A stretch of DNA of 64,000 nucleotides from positions 1 to 64,000 of the forward strand of contig QCHB01000003.1 of the NCBI GenBank assembly GCA_003278095.1, in the 5' to 3' direction. The position numbers were made by a program, and so were the translations under genes. The DNA comes from SAR116 cluster bacterium AG-390-L20 (GTDB lineage: Bacteria; Pseudomonadota; Alphaproteobacteria; Puniceispirillales; Marisalimonadaceae). Of this stretch, positions 1 to 12,554 are shown piece after piece. How positions within the stretch are numbered: position 1 is the stretch's first letter; each line of letters begins with the position of its first letter. The notes below the pieces were generated by a model, which made no database searches, was not told the origin of the DNA, and saw only the letters and a program-made list of their open reading frames with translations.

Positions 1-464
1 AAGGTATTAAAGGAGAAGTGAAGCTAAAAAGTTACACCGAAGTCCCTGAAAATCTTTTTTATTATAAAGAGTTTTATTTAGACAATTCTAGTAAATCAAT
101 AAATTTAACATTTATTAGAAAAGTTAAACAAAACCTTATTTGTAAAATTGAAAATATTACCACACGAAATGATGCAGAAAAATTAAGAGGTTTAAAATTA
201 CTTATTAAGAGAGATCAATTATCAACGCTTGCAGATGATGAGTTCTATCAAGTAGATTTATTAGGTTTTCAAGTTTATAACTTAAATCGAGATAGTTTAG
301 GTGAAATTATAACGTTCAACGATTTTGGTGGTGGTCTGTTAATAGAGGTAAAAAAAAATGATAAAAAATTTTATTTGCCTATGAGCTCAGATTTTTTGGA
401 AGATATTAATTATGTGGAACGAGAGGTTGTATTAAACTTAGATCTTAATTTTATAAAAGATTAA
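1..464 (+). CDS. rimM: Ribosome maturation factor RimM (5' end truncated by window edge)
   Basis: Reading frame is open from base 3 (G-I-K-G-E-V-K-L-K-S-Y-T, typical RimM N-terminal motif); the ORF-track start at 18 is an internal GTG valine. Followed by trmD and rplS. Confidence 0.93.
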   Translation, partial: GIKGEVKLKSYTEVPENLFYYKEFYLDNSSKSINLTFIRKVKQNLICKIENITTRNDAEKLRGLKLLIKRDQLSTLADDEFYQVDLLGFQVYNLNRDSLGEIITFNDFGGGLLIEVKKNDKKFYLPMSSDFLEDINYVEREVVLNLDLNFIKD

Positions 465-479
465 CAAGAGGAGTTTTTT

Positions 480-1166
480 GTGTGGAATGCAACTGTTCTA
501 ACATTGTTTCCAGAAATGTTTCCTGGAACCTTAGGTTGTTCTTTGGTAGGTAAGGCTCTAGAAAATGGTTTATGGAATCTTAATAAAATCAATATTAGGG
601 ACTTTGCAAATAATAAAAATGGTAAAGTTGATGACGTTCCATTTGGTGGTGGGCCAGGAATGGTTATAAATGCTGATGTTCTTGACAAAGCTTTGTCATC
701 AGCCTCCGCAGAAGAAGGACCAAGAATATATCTGTCACCAAGAGGAATAAAATTCGACCAGGCATTTGCAAAAGATTTGTCTAAAGAAAAAGGAGCCATA
801 TTTATTTGTGGTAGGTATGAAGGAGTAGATGAAAGATTTTTAATTTATAACAATGTCATTGAAGTAAGTGTAGGTGACTTCATTTTGTCTGGTGGCGAAA
901 TAGGCGCTCAATTGATGATTGATGCCACAGTTAGACTTCTTCCAAATGTGATTGGAAATTCCATAGGGTTAGTTGAGGAAAGTTTTGAAAATAATTTGTT
1001 AGAGTATCCATTATATACCTACCCTAGAGTTTGGAATGAGCTTGAAGTTCCAGAGGTTTTGCTCTCTGGGGATCACAAAAGAATAAAAAAGTGGAAAACT
1101 GAAATGTCAGAAAAATTAACTAAATCAAAGAGGCCAGACCTTTGGTCCAAATATATAAAATCTTAA
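480..1166 (+). CDS. trmD: tRNA (guanine-N1-)-methyltransferase TrmD
   Basis: MWNATVLTLFPEMFPGTLG..., DVPFGGGPGMV, GRYEGVDER, SVGDFILSGGE motifs; GTG start after AAGAGGAG; rimM-trmD-rplS order. Confidence 0.97.
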   Translation: MWNATVLTLFPEMFPGTLGCSLVGKALENGLWNLNKINIRDFANNKNGKVDDVPFGGGPGMVINADVLDKALSSASAEEGPRIYLSPRGIKFDQAFAKDLSKEKGAIFICGRYEGVDERFLIYNNVIEVSVGDFILSGGEIGAQLMIDATVRLLPNVIGNSIGLVEESFENNLLEYPLYTYPRVWNELEVPEVLLSGDHKRIKKWKTEMSEKLTKSKRPDLWSKYIKS

Positions 1167-1220
1167 CTAGAAAAAAAATTATTAATTTGCTATGAAGATG
1201 TTTCACGAAAGGGTAATAAA

Positions 1221-1652
1221 ATGAATGTTATTGATAAAATTGAAAAAGATCAGATGAACAAAATTGCTTCAGAAAGATCTATCCCAGAATTTGGTGCAGG
1301 TGATACTATAAAAGTTGACGTCAAAATTGTAGAAGGTGATAAGGAGAGAATACAAGCCTTTGAGGGATTATGCATTGCCCGAAGTGGTGGAGGATTGAAC
1401 GAAAGCTTTACAGTTAGGAAAATCTCATATGGCGAGGGTGTTGAAAGAATATTTCCAATTTTTTCACCAAAGATTGCAGCAATCACAGTCCTTAAAAGAG
1501 GAAAAGTTAGAAGAGCTAAACTATACTATCTAAGAGATAGAAGAGGTAAATCAGCACGTATTGTTGAGAAAATTCAAGTTAATAAAAAGGTTAATAGTCC
1601 AAAGGTTGAAAAGTCAGAAATCAAAGAAACTTCAGACGAAAAAACTTCATAA
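1221..1652 (+). CDS. rplS: 50S ribosomal protein L19
   Basis: [33 protein letters not shown]...[13 protein letters not shown]; downstream of trmD. Confidence 0.97.
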   Translation: MNVIDKIEKDQMNKIASERSIPEFGAGDTIKVDVKIVEGDKERIQAFEGLCIARSGGGLNESFTVRKISYGEGVERIFPIFSPKIAAITVLKRGKVRRAKLYYLRDRRGKSARIVEKIQVNKKVNSPKVEKSEIKETSDEKTS

Positions 1653-1723
1653 ATCGCTAACTAGTAACTTTTTTCACTTACTCAACGTCTTTAAATTGAT
1701 TTCCAACTTTATGGAGATAAAAA

Positions 1724-3127
1724 ATGAAACCTAAAACACTTTTTGACAAGATTTGGGATCACCATCTTATTGATACCCAAGAAGATGGTGCGTCATTAAT
1801 ATATATAGATAGGCATTTAGTTCACGAAGTAACTAGTCCTCAAGCATTCGAAGGATTAAGATTATCTGGAAGAACTGTTAACTCACCAAAAAGAACCCTT
1901 GCAGTCGCTGATCATAATGTCCCTACTACTGACAGAGCTGGTGGAATAGATGAAGAAGAATCACGAATTCAAGTTGAAGCATTAGATAAAAATGTTGAAG
2001 ATTTTGGTATTCCTTATTTTAATATGATGGACAAAAGACAGGGTATTGTTCACGTTATAGGACCTGAGCAAGGTTTTACTCAGCCAGGAATGACGATAGT
2101 TTGTGGAGATAGCCATACTGCTACGCATGGAGCCTTTGGTGCTCTTGCTTTTGGAATTGGAACATCAGAGGTTGAACACGTTTTAGCTACACAAACCTTA
2201 ATACAAAAGCCAGCCAAGAATATGCTTATTAATTTAGAAGGTGAGCTTCAAACTGGTGTTTCTCCTAAAGACTTAGTTCTTGCTATTATTGGTGAAATTG
2301 GAACAGCTGGTGGAACAGGTCACGTCATAGAATATTCGGGAGAGGCTATAAAAAAACTCTCTATGGAGGGTAGAATGACAGTATGCAATATGTCAATAGA
2401 GGCAGGTGCCAGAGCTGGTATGATAGCACCTGACCACGTTACTTTTGATTATTTACAAGATAAGCCGATGTCACCTAAAGGCAATGATTGGGACCTTGCA
2501 ATTGAATGGTGGAAGTCATTGCCTTCAGACGAGGGTGCTTTTTATGATAAAAGAATAACTATTGATGCTACTAAAATTAAACCTACTGTAACTTGGGGGA
2601 CAAGCCCTGAAGATGTTGTATCTATTGATGGTTTCATCCCAGATCCAAGTAAAATTCAAGACGACGATGCTCGACTAAAAGTTGAAAGATCGCTTGAGTA
2701 TATGGGTTTGAAAGGTGGCCAAAAGATTTCGGATGTTGAAATTAACACAGTATTTATTGGTTCTTGTACTAATTCGAGGATAGAGGACTTGAGATCAGCA
2801 GCTAGAATTATTGAAGGTAAAAAAGTGAAACAAGGCATAAGAGCTATGGTTGTTCCTGGCTCAGGATTAGTTAAAGCTCAAGCTGAAGAAGAAGGTCTTA
2901 ACTTAATGTTCACAGAAGCAGGTTTTGAATGGAGAGAGCCTGGTTGTTCAATGTGTTTGGCGATGAATGAAGATAAATTACAGCCTGGAGAAAGATGCGC
3001 TAGTACTTCAAATAGAAATTTTGAAGGTAGACAAGGAAAAGGCGGAAGAACTCATTTGGTAAGTCCACAGATAGCCGCTGCTTCTGCAATAACTGGAAAA
3101 TTAACAGACTGTGATTCATTAAGCTAA
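1724..3127 (+). CDS. leuC: 3-isopropylmalate dehydratase large subunit
   Basis: [13 protein letters not shown]..., [44 protein letters not shown]; next to leuD. Confidence 0.97.
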   Translation: MKPKTLFDKIWDHHLIDTQEDGASLIYIDRHLVHEVTSPQAFEGLRLSGRTVNSPKRTLAVADHNVPTTDRAGGIDEEESRIQVEALDKNVEDFGIPYFNMMDKRQGIVHVIGPEQGFTQPGMTIVCGDSHTATHGAFGALAFGIGTSEVEHVLATQTLIQKPAKNMLINLEGELQTGVSPKDLVLAIIGEIGTAGGTGHVIEYSGEAIKKLSMEGRMTVCNMSIEAGARAGMIAPDHVTFDYLQDKPMSPKGNDWDLAIEWWKSLPSDEGAFYDKRITIDATKIKPTVTWGTSPEDVVSIDGFIPDPSKIQDDDARLKVERSLEYMGLKGGQKISDVEINTVFIGSCTNSRIEDLRSAARIIEGKKVKQGIRAMVVPGSGLVKAQAEEEGLNLMFTEAGFEWREPGCSMCLAMNEDKLQPGERCASTSNRNFEGRQGKGGRTHLVSPQIAAASAITGKLTDCDSLS

Positions 3128-3146
3128 TTATTTAAGAGGATATATC

Positions 3147-3752
3147 ATGGAAAAATTTACTAATCTTAAAGGTATAGCTGCTCCTTTTAACTTTATAAAT
3201 GTTGATACTGACAAAATAATACCTAAACAATTCTTAAAAACTATTAAGAGAACAGGTTTGGGTCAACATCTATTTGATGAGATGAGATTTAATGACGATG
3301 GCACTGAAAAGAAAGATTTTATATTGAACGAAGAACCTTATAGATCTAGCAATATTATTGTTGCGGGTGATAACTTTGGATGCGGCTCTAGTAGAGAGCA
3401 CGCGCCTTGGGCGTTATCTGATTTTGGCATAAAATGTATTATATCAACTTCATTTGCAGATATTTTTTATAATAATTCTTTCAAAAACGGCCTTCTACCT
3501 ATTAAAGTAACCCCTGAACAAAGAGAAGCTTTAATGGCTGATGCTAAAGACAAAGAAAACCCTGAACTAGAAATAGATTTGCCATCACAGGAAATCAGGA
3601 GGCCAAATGGATCTGTAATAAAATTTGACATAGATCCATTTAGAAAAAAATGTCTTCTCGAAGGTTTAGACGATATTGGTTTAACCATGCAAAAGTCGAG
3701 TGAAATTGAAAACTTTGAAACAAAAATGTCTTCTGAAAGACCATGGTTATAA
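3147..3752 (+). CDS. leuD: 3-isopropylmalate dehydratase small subunit
   Basis: [39 protein letters not shown]. Confidence 0.97.
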   Translation: MEKFTNLKGIAAPFNFINVDTDKIIPKQFLKTIKRTGLGQHLFDEMRFNDDGTEKKDFILNEEPYRSSNIIVAGDNFGCGSSREHAPWALSDFGIKCIISTSFADIFYNNSFKNGLLPIKVTPEQREALMADAKDKENPELEIDLPSQEIRRPNGSVIKFDIDPFRKKCLLEGLDDIGLTMQKSSEIENFETKMSSERPWL

Positions 3753-3777
3753 TAATAAATAAAAGCTAGGAAATGTA

Positions 3778-4893
3778 ATGTCGTCAAATAGAACATTAAT
3801 GGTGTTGCCTGGGGACGGAGTTGGTCCAGAGGTGGTAAATGAAACATTAAGAGTAGTCGATTGGTTAGCAAAAAACAAAAACATTAGTTTTAATATCAAA
3901 GAAGGTTTAGTTGGTGGAGCTTCTTTTGATAAATTTGGAACGCCACTTTCGGATGAAACTTTGGCAGATACTATGGATGCAGACGCTGTTTTATTTGGAG
4001 CTGTTGGAGGACCAAAATATGATGGTGTAGAATTTGAAAAAAGACCAGAGAACGGTCTCTTAAGATTAAGAAAAGAAATGGACTTGTTTGCCAATCTTAG
4101 ACCTGCAATGGTTTTTCCAGCTTTAGTCGATGCCTCTTCACTTAAGCCAGAAATAATTTCTGGTTTAGATATATTAATTTTGAGAGAATTGACAGGTGGT
4201 ATTTATTTTGCTGAGCCACGTGGAATTGATGAAATTAATGCAGAGCTAAAAAAAGGATATGATACTAACTTATATACCACCCCTGAAATTGAAAGAATTG
4301 GAAGGGTAGCTTTTGATATGGCAAGGGCAAGAAATGGAAAAGTTACCTCCGTTGAAAAGGCTAATGTTATGATGTCAGGTGTTTTGTGGCGAGAAGTAAT
4401 GATAAACCTTCACAAAAAAGAAGGTGCCGGTATTGATATAAATCATATGTATGCAGATAATTGTGCAATGCAATTAGTAAGAGACCCTAATCAATTTGAC
4501 GTAATAGTAACTGATAACTTATTTGGAGATATTTTGTCTGATTGCGCAGCTATGTTAACTGGTTCACTTGGCATGCTCCCATCTGCAAGTTTAGGTTCAG
4601 TTGATAAAAACACTGGAAAGAGATATGCCATGTATGAACCAGTTCATGGTTCAGCTCCTGACATAGCAGGTAAAGGATTGGCTAACCCTTTAGCTGAATT
4701 ACTAAGTTTATCAATGTTATTGAGATATTCCTTTGATATGAAAGAAGAAGCTGACTTAATCGACAAAGCTGTCTCAAAAGCGTTAGACGCAGGGCCAAGG
4801 ACGCCAGATATAATGGCCAAAGGAAGAGAAAAAGTTGGAACTACAGGAATGATGGACTTAGTTATACATAAATTAGAGGAATTAACTAATTAA
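3778..4893 (+). CDS. leuB: 3-isopropylmalate dehydrogenase
   Basis: LPGDGVGPEVVNE, RELTGGIYFAEPRG, DNLFGDILSDCAAMLTGSLGMLPSASLG. Confidence 0.97.
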   Translation: MSSNRTLMVLPGDGVGPEVVNETLRVVDWLAKNKNISFNIKEGLVGGASFDKFGTPLSDETLADTMDADAVLFGAVGGPKYDGVEFEKRPENGLLRLRKEMDLFANLRPAMVFPALVDASSLKPEIISGLDILILRELTGGIYFAEPRGIDEINAELKKGYDTNLYTTPEIERIGRVAFDMARARNGKVTSVEKANVMMSGVLWREVMINLHKKEGAGIDINHMYADNCAMQLVRDPNQFDVIVTDNLFGDILSDCAAMLTGSLGMLPSASLGSVDKNTGKRYAMYEPVHGSAPDIAGKGLANPLAELLSLSMLLRYSFDMKEEADLIDKAVSKALDAGPRTPDIMAKGREKVGTTGMMDLVIHKLEELTN

Positions 4894-5922
4894 ATGGCTT
4901 ATAATGTTGCTGTAGTTGGTGCAACTGGCGCCGTTGGAAGAGAAATGCTTCAAACTTTGTTTGAAAGAAAGTTTCCGGTAAAAAATATTTATGCGTTAGC
5001 CTCTAAATCATCCATTGGAAAAGAAGTCTCTTATGGAGATGACAAAGTTTTAAAAGTTAAGTCTGTTGATGATTTTAATTTTGAAAATGTGGATATAGCT
5101 CTTTTTTCAGCAGGTTCCAATATTGCTAAAAAATTCGCTCCAGTTGCAGGAAACAAAGGTTGCATAGTTATTGATAATTCTTCTTGCTTCAGAATGGATG
5201 ATGAGGTTCCCTTAATAGTTCCTGAGGTTAATCCCGAGGCTATTAATAATTATAATAAAAAAAATATCATAGCTAATCCTAACTGTTCTACCATTCAGCT
5301 AGTTGTAGCGTTAAAGCCAATTCATAAAAAATTTGAAATATCAAGAGTAGTTGTTTCGACCTATCAGGCTGTTTCTGGTGCTGGAAAACCAGCTATGGAT
5401 GAATTATTTAATCAGACAAAAGGTGTATTTGTGCATGATCAGGCAACACCTGAACAATTCACAAAAAAAATAGCTTTCAACGTCATACCACATATTGATA
5501 TTTTTATGGATGATGGATTTACAAAAGAAGAATGGAAAATGAATGTTGAAACTAAAAAAATACTAGACCCCAGTATAAATTTAGTTGCGCATTGTGTTAG
5601 AGTTCCTGTCTTTATAGGTCATAGCGAAGCTGTTTTCGTCGAATGTAAAAAAGATATTGATGAAAGACAAGTTAGAAACTTATTACGGGATGCTAATGGA
5701 ATTACAGTTGTTGACCATAGGGCTGATGAGGGTTATGTGACACCTGTAGAGGTTGCTGGTGAGGACGATGTTTATATAAGTCGTATAAGAAAAGATCCAT
5801 CAGTTAAAAATGGAATAGCTTTTTGGTGCGTAGGAGATAATTTAAGAAAAGGTGCAGCGTTAAACACAGTTCAGATTGCTGAGTTATTGGCCAGTAAAAA
5901 ACTTAAGGGAGCTTCACTCTAA
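4894..5922 (+). CDS. asd: Aspartate-semialdehyde dehydrogenase
   Basis: VAVVGATGAVGREMLQTL, IIANPNCSTIQLVVALKP, SGAGKPAMDEL; starts right after the leuB stop codon. Confidence 0.96.
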   Translation: MAYNVAVVGATGAVGREMLQTLFERKFPVKNIYALASKSSIGKEVSYGDDKVLKVKSVDDFNFENVDIALFSAGSNIAKKFAPVAGNKGCIVIDNSSCFRMDDEVPLIVPEVNPEAINNYNKKNIIANPNCSTIQLVVALKPIHKKFEISRVVVSTYQAVSGAGKPAMDELFNQTKGVFVHDQATPEQFTKKIAFNVIPHIDIFMDDGFTKEEWKMNVETKKILDPSINLVAHCVRVPVFIGHSEAVFVECKKDIDERQVRNLLRDANGITVVDHRADEGYVTPVEVAGEDDVYISRIRKDPSVKNGIAFWCVGDNLRKGAALNTVQIAELLASKKLKGASL

Positions 5923-5954
5923 TGCTTTGTTTGATTAATTTTTTGTCGGAATAA

Positions 5955-6869
5955 ATGGAATACGTATGGATTGTAGCAGCAATTTTTGCTGCAGGTTGTC
6001 AAACCGCCCGATCAGCTTTTCAGAAAAATATGATATCTAAACTTGGTGATTACGGTGCTGCTTACATAAGATTTTGTTATGCGCTTCCTTTTACTTCTCT
6101 TGTATGGTTTGTCTGGATTAATATTCCTGGTAATTCAATCCCTATTTTATCAAACTATTCTATCATGCTTTGTTTTTTAGGATCTATTTTTCAGGTTCTT
6201 TTTACTTACGTTCTCATGAAAGTTTTCTCTCATAAAAGTTTTGCTGCAGGAATTGCTTTCTCTAAAACAGAAGTAATATTGATAGCATTTTTGGAGATGT
6301 TGATATTAAGTGAAATTTTTTCTTTGCCGATAACTCTTGGAATACTATTAGGTGTAATATCTGTTTTGTTATTGTCATATGCAAAAAAAGCAGAAAGTTT
6401 CCTGGATACAATAAAACTTTTATTTATGTCTGTAACGTCAATTGGAACGTTGATTGGTCTTTTGTCAGGCCTACTTTTAGCTGCATCAGTTGTAACTTTT
6501 AGAATGTCTATAATTTCGGTAGATGGTCCACTTTTAGATAGATCAATATTCATTTCTTTTATCGCGATAATCTTTCAAACAATTATTGTTGGTATATATA
6601 TGTTTGTACTTAAAAGAGACCAACTAAAAGCTGTTTTTAAATTTTGGAAACCTAGTTTGCCCGCTGGGCTGTGTGGAACTGGTGCAACTTTTGGATGGTT
6701 TGTAGCTTTTGGGTTGGCTACAGCTGCAGAAGTCAGGGCGGTAGGACAAATTGAGTTAATTTTTTCAATTTTAATATCAATGATTTTTTTCAAAGAAAAA
6801 ATTAAACAAACTGAATTTATTGGTATTATGCTACTTGGAACGTCAATTTTAATAATTATTAACCAATAA
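5955..6869 (+). CDS. DMT/EamA-family permease
   Basis: About 10 hydrophobic helices in tandem 5-TM layout; C-terminal AAEVRAVGQIELIFSILISMIFFKEK typical of EamA. Confidence 0.8.
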   Translation: MEYVWIVAAIFAAGCQTARSAFQKNMISKLGDYGAAYIRFCYALPFTSLVWFVWINIPGNSIPILSNYSIMLCFLGSIFQVLFTYVLMKVFSHKSFAAGIAFSKTEVILIAFLEMLILSEIFSLPITLGILLGVISVLLLSYAKKAESFLDTIKLLFMSVTSIGTLIGLLSGLLLAASVVTFRMSIISVDGPLLDRSIFISFIAIIFQTIIVGIYMFVLKRDQLKAVFKFWKPSLPAGLCGTGATFGWFVAFGLATAAEVRAVGQIELIFSILISMIFFKEKIKQTEFIGIMLLGTSILIIINQ

Positions 6870-6937
6870 GTTAGAATTTTCCTTATTTGTAATTGAAATT
6901 TTTATGTTATTAGTTCATTTATTAAATATTAAAAATC

Positions 6938-7336
6938 ATGGGTAAAATAATGAGTAGACAAAGACCACTATCACCTCATCTCCAAATTTATAAGCCACAA
7001 CTTACCTCAATTCTGTCAATTATGCATAGAGGTACAGGTATTGTTTTATCAATGGGGAGTATAATTTTAGTAGTATGGATAATATCACTTACACTTGGCA
7101 AAGAAACATATCTTTTATACTCTAAAGTTGTAAATCATTGGTTTAGTCACGTAGTTCTTCTTGGCTTCACTTTTGGTCTTTTTTATCATTTATCAAATGG
7201 CATAAGACATTTATTTTGGGATGCCGGCTATGGCTATGATTTGAAGCATGCTTATATTTCGGGCGGGGCAGTAGTTTTTTGCTCTTTGCTTTTAACTATT
7301 TTAACTTGGTCAATAATTTACCTTAGTGTGATTTAA
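6938..7336 (+). CDS. sdhC: Succinate dehydrogenase cytochrome b556 subunit (start may be ATG at 6950)
   Basis: RPLSPHLQIYKPQLTSILSIMHRGTGI; heme-His region SHVVLLGF...NGIRHLFWDAGYG; sdhCDAB order. Confidence 0.95.
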   Translation: MGKIMSRQRPLSPHLQIYKPQLTSILSIMHRGTGIVLSMGSIILVVWIISLTLGKETYLLYSKVVNHWFSHVVLLGFTFGLFYHLSNGIRHLFWDAGYGYDLKHAYISGGAVVFCSLLLTILTWSIIYLSVI

Positions 7337-7340
7337 GTGG

Positions 7341-7724
7341 ATGAATAGTAATATTGATGAAAAGTTTATTAAGGTCGAAGATATGAAAACTCTAAAAACA
7401 CATGGAGTTGGTCACTGGAAATTGCAGAGAATTTCTGCTATTGCTATGATACCTTTAGTGATATGGTTCACAACTTCACTTATGTTAACATTAATGGATG
7501 GTTACGAGCAGTCAATTGAATGGTTGCAGAGTCCTTTTAATGCCACAGGATTAATACTTCTTTTTGGTACTCTTTACTTTCATGCGGCTTCAGGATTACA
7601 AGTGGTGATAGAGGATTATGTTCATCATGAGGGGTTGAAAATTGTATCTTTAATACTTATAAAATTAATAGCGACAGTTTTAGGTGTCCTATCAATTCTA
7701 TGTGTATTAAAAATTTTTTTATAA
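7341..7724 (+). CDS. sdhD: Succinate dehydrogenase membrane anchor subunit
   Basis: [35 protein letters not shown]; between sdhC and sdhA. Confidence 0.93.
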   Translation: MNSNIDEKFIKVEDMKTLKTHGVGHWKLQRISAIAMIPLVIWFTTSLMLTLMDGYEQSIEWLQSPFNATGLILLFGTLYFHAASGLQVVIEDYVHHEGLKIVSLILIKLIATVLGVLSILCVLKIFL

Positions 7725-7740
7725 TTATGAAAGTTTACTA

Positions 7741-9531
7741 ATGTCTGAATACGAAATTATAGATCATGAACACGATGTTGTTGTAGTAGGTGCTGGTGGT
7801 GCAGGTTTAAGGGCAACTTTAGGTATGGTATCTGGTGGCTTAAAGACAGCCTGTATTACCAAAGTTTTCCCAACTAGAAGTCACACCGTTGCAGCACAAG
7901 GTGGAATTGGTGCTGCACTGAATAACATGGGTGAAAATGATAGTTGGCAATTTCATATGTATGACACTGTAAAAGGATCTGATTGGCTAGGTGATCAAGA
8001 TGCGATTGAATATATGTGTAAAGAAGCTATACCTTCTGTCACAGAATTAGAAAACTTCGGAGTCCCGTTTTCTCGTACAGAAGAAGGTGAAGTTTACCAG
8101 CGACCTTTTGGTGGACACACCCTAGATTATGGAAAAAAAATGGCTAGAAGAGCATGTGCGGCAGCTGACAGAACTGGTCACGCAATTTTGCATACTCTTT
8201 ATCAACAATGTTTAAAACATAAAGCTGAATTTTTTGTCGAGTATATAGCTCTTGATTTGTTAATGGATGATAATGGTAAATGTGTTGGTGTTTTAGCTTT
8301 GTGTATGGATGATGGGAAAATTCATAGGTTTCGCGGTCATCAAACTGTATTAGCTACTGGTGGTTATGGACGTGTTTACTTTTCTTGTACCTCAGCACAT
8401 ACATGTACGGGAGACGGTAACGCTATGGTTTTGAGAGCCGGTTTACCACTCCAAGATATGGAATTTGTGCAATTTCATCCAACAGGTGTTTATGGTGCTG
8501 GAGTTCTAATTACGGAAGGCTCACGAGGAGAAGGTGGTTATCTAACAAATTCTGAAGGCGAAAGGTTTATGGAAAGATATGCCCCTACAGCTAAAGATTT
8601 AGCAAGTAGAGATGTTGTATCTAGGTCAATGACAATTGAAATTAATGAAGGTAGAGGTGTAGGACCTAATAAAGATCATATTTTTATGCATCTTGAACAT
8701 ATTGATCCTGCAACTTTACATATGCGATTGCCAGGAATAAGTGAAACTGCAAAAATATTTTGTGGTGTCGATGTAACTAAGGAGCCTATTCCTGTCTTAC
8801 CAACTGTGCATTACAATATGGGTGGTATACCAACTAATTATAATGGTGAAGTTGTTACCAGAAAGGGCAATGATCAAAATGCAGTAGTATCAGGATTAAT
8901 GGCTATTGGTGAGGCTGCATGTGTCTCTGTTCATGGAGCAAATAGGTTGGGCACAAACTCATTGCTGGATATAGTTGTGTTTGGAAGAGCTGCAGCCCAA
9001 AGAGCATTAAAAATAGTTGAAAAAGGTGCTTCACACGCTCCCTTATCCAAGCATGTGACAGATAAGATTTTGGCAAGATTAGATAAAATGAGATATGCTA
9101 AAGGTGACGTCTCTGTCGGTGAGATAAGAAATTCAATGCAAAATGCAATGCAAAAACATGCAGCTGTGTTTAGGTCTAACTCATCAATGAATGAAGGTGT
9201 AAAAAAAGTTGATAAAATTGCAAATAGTTTGGATGGGGTTGGTATTAAAGATAGGTCATTGATATTTAATACTGACTTAGTTGAGGCATTAGAACTTGAA
9301 AATTTAATGCAACAAGCAATAGTTACAATTAAATCCGCTGATCAAAGAAAAGAATCTCGAGGTGCTCATTCTCATGAGGATTATCCAGATAGGGATGATA
9401 AAGATTGGATGAAGCATACAATCATGTGGTTAAATGAGAAAAATAAGACTAAAATTGATTATAGAGATGTTCATTTAAATACCCTAACTAACGAGGTTGC
9501 TTCAATTCCTCCAGCAGCAAGAGTATACTAA
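7741..9531 (+). CDS. sdhA: Succinate dehydrogenase flavoprotein subunit
   Basis: [29 protein letters not shown] (FAD-His motif), [45 protein letters not shown]. Confidence 0.98.
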   Translation: MSEYEIIDHEHDVVVVGAGGAGLRATLGMVSGGLKTACITKVFPTRSHTVAAQGGIGAALNNMGENDSWQFHMYDTVKGSDWLGDQDAIEYMCKEAIPSVTELENFGVPFSRTEEGEVYQRPFGGHTLDYGKKMARRACAAADRTGHAILHTLYQQCLKHKAEFFVEYIALDLLMDDNGKCVGVLALCMDDGKIHRFRGHQTVLATGGYGRVYFSCTSAHTCTGDGNAMVLRAGLPLQDMEFVQFHPTGVYGAGVLITEGSRGEGGYLTNSEGERFMERYAPTAKDLASRDVVSRSMTIEINEGRGVGPNKDHIFMHLEHIDPATLHMRLPGISETAKIFCGVDVTKEPIPVLPTVHYNMGGIPTNYNGEVVTRKGNDQNAVVSGLMAIGEAACVSVHGANRLGTNSLLDIVVFGRAAAQRALKIVEKGASHAPLSKHVTDKILARLDKMRYAKGDVSVGEIRNSMQNAMQKHAAVFRSNSSMNEGVKKVDKIANSLDGVGIKDRSLIFNTDLVEALELENLMQQAIVTIKSADQRKESRGAHSHEDYPDRDDKDWMKHTIMWLNEKNKTKIDYRDVHLNTLTNEVASIPPAARVY

Positions 9532-9548
9532 TTTAAAAGGAGTTATTT

Positions 9549-10328
9549 GTGGCTGAATTTGCCCTTCCAAAACATTCAAAAATTGTTAAAGGTATTGATT
9601 ATCCTTTACAGAGTGAATCTGAAAACCCAAAAAAAGTTAACGTTTATAGATGGTCTCCAGACGATGACGAAAATCCTAGGATTGATAGTTATACTATTGA
9701 CTTAGATGACTGTGGACCTATGGTTTTGGATGCATTGATAAAAATCAAACAAGAAGTTGACTCAAGCCTTACTTTTAGACGTTCATGTAGAGAAGGTATA
9801 TGTGGTTCGTGTTCAATGAATATTGACGGCACTAATACATTAGCATGTTTAAAGTCAATTGAAGATATTAAGGGTGATATTAATATTTATCCTTTGCCAC
9901 ATATGGATGTTGTAAAAGATCTTGTGCCCGATTTAACAAAAGCTTATGCTCAGTTAACATCTGTTAAACCCTGGCTGCAATCTGATAGCAGGCCAGAAGA
10001 AGGGAAGTCTCGTAAACAATCTCCAGAACAAAGAGAAAAAATTGATGGTTTGTGGGAATGTGTTTTATGTTTTTCTTGCACTACCTCTTGCCCTTCATAT
10101 TGGTGGAATGGTGATAAATATTTAGGCCCAGCTGTATTACTGCAAGCATATAGATGGATAGCAGATAGTAGAGACGAAAACACAGAAGAAAGATTAAATG
10201 ACTTAGAGGACACCTTTAAACTATATAGGTGTCATACAATTATGAATTGTACAAAAACCTGCCCAAAAGGGCTAAATCCGGCAAAGGCTATCGGAGAAAT
10301 TAAAAAGCTTCAGCTTGAAAGAAAATAA
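9549..10328 (+). CDS. sdhB: Succinate dehydrogenase iron-sulfur subunit
   Basis: [46 protein letters not shown] cluster-binding motifs. Confidence 0.98.
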   Translation: MAEFALPKHSKIVKGIDYPLQSESENPKKVNVYRWSPDDDENPRIDSYTIDLDDCGPMVLDALIKIKQEVDSSLTFRRSCREGICGSCSMNIDGTNTLACLKSIEDIKGDINIYPLPHMDVVKDLVPDLTKAYAQLTSVKPWLQSDSRPEEGKSRKQSPEQREKIDGLWECVLCFSCTTSCPSYWWNGDKYLGPAVLLQAYRWIADSRDENTEERLNDLEDTFKLYRCHTIMNCTKTCPKGLNPAKAIGEIKKLQLERK

Positions 10329-10362
10329 TTTCAAATAGTTTACTTATATATGGCTAAATGGT

Positions 10363-11436
10363 TTGGAAAAAGTAATAGAACAAAACCTGCAAAATATAGC
10401 ATTAAGTAATTCCATTAATTTAGATAAAGGTCAGCTGATCGTTGCTTCCTACTTTGATAAACTTAATGAAAAATTAGCTCAATTAAACACCAAAAAAAAT
10501 TTTATAAATAAAATATTTTCAAAAAAAAACTCCGATTATATAAAAGGGATCTACTTGTACGGGGGTGTTGGAAGGGGTAAATCCATGATCATGGATTTAT
10601 TTTTCCAGTATGTCCCTATCAAAGAAAAAAGAAGATTACACTTTCACGATTTCATGAAAGAAGTTCATCAACGTATTTTACAGAAAAGTAAAGTCGAAAA
10701 AAACAAAGATTGTGTTCTTTTAGTTGGTAAAGATTTAGCAAGTTCGGCAAAATTACTTTGCTTTGATGAAATGGAAGTTAGAGATATTGCTGACGCTATG
10801 ATTTTATCACGTCTATTTAATGTAATGTTTACTGAAGGAACAACTTTAGTAACAACGTCAAATCAACCTCCTACTGGTTTATACAAAAATGGTTTACATA
10901 GAGATCGAATTTTACCTTTTATAGAGAGCTTAAAGTTAAAAACAGAAATTATTGAAATTCAAAATGGTGATGACTGGCGTGAGAGATCTCTAAGTGGTAA
11001 CAAGGTATGGTTAAGTCCTATAAACAAAGAAAATAAAAAGAAGATAAATAATATATTTTTAAAACTTAGTATGGGTTTTGTAAAACAACAAGAAACAATT
11101 GAGATCTCAGGTAGAACAATTCTAATTCCTCAAGTGGCTGCAGGTATTGCAAGAATTAATTTTGACAATTTATGTAACAAACCTTTAGCAGCTTCTGATT
11201 ATATAGAAATAGGTGAAAGATATAAGGGAATTATAATAGAAAATATCCCAATTCTTGATGATAAATCTCGTAATGAAACTAGAAGGTTCATTTGGTTAAT
11301 AGATGCATTATATGACAAAAATTGCTTTTTAATAGCTAATGCAGAGGCTGATTTTAGAAAAATATATCAAGGAGAAGAATGGGAATTTGAATTTCAAAGA
11401 ACCATTTCTAGGATAGTAGAAATGTCTCAAGTTTGA
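10363..11436 (+). CDS. zapE: Cell division protein ZapE (AFG1-like ATPase), apparent TTG start
   Basis: GIYLYGGVGRGKSMIMDLFF Walker A; RLHFHDFMKEVHQRI; LLCFDEMEVRDIADAMILSRLF. Confidence 0.92.
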   Translation: MEKVIEQNLQNIALSNSINLDKGQLIVASYFDKLNEKLAQLNTKKNFINKIFSKKNSDYIKGIYLYGGVGRGKSMIMDLFFQYVPIKEKRRLHFHDFMKEVHQRILQKSKVEKNKDCVLLVGKDLASSAKLLCFDEMEVRDIADAMILSRLFNVMFTEGTTLVTTSNQPPTGLYKNGLHRDRILPFIESLKLKTEIIEIQNGDDWRERSLSGNKVWLSPINKENKKKINNIFLKLSMGFVKQQETIEISGRTILIPQVAAGIARINFDNLCNKPLAASDYIEIGERYKGIIIENIPILDDKSRNETRRFIWLIDALYDKNCFLIANAEADFRKIYQGEEWEFEFQRTISRIVEMSQV

Positions 11437-11551
11437 TAAACACCTAATAATTAATCTTACCTTGATAGCAAAGAAAAAAAAGTTTAAAAGATAACCAGAA
11501 ATCATAAAAGTATAGTCAATTTTAAATAGTGATTAAACTAACTTTATTTAA

Positions 11552-12532
<981 letters not shown>

Positions 12533-12554
12533 ATATCATAGAGAGGTATAAGTT

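Noticed and set aside
461-799. 112-aa minus-strand ORF opposite trmD
   Set aside because: Antisense shadow of a confidently assigned trmD; no recognisable motifs.
3467-4094. Minus-strand ORFs opposite leuD/leuB
   Set aside because: Antisense to well-supported coding sequence with no family resemblance.
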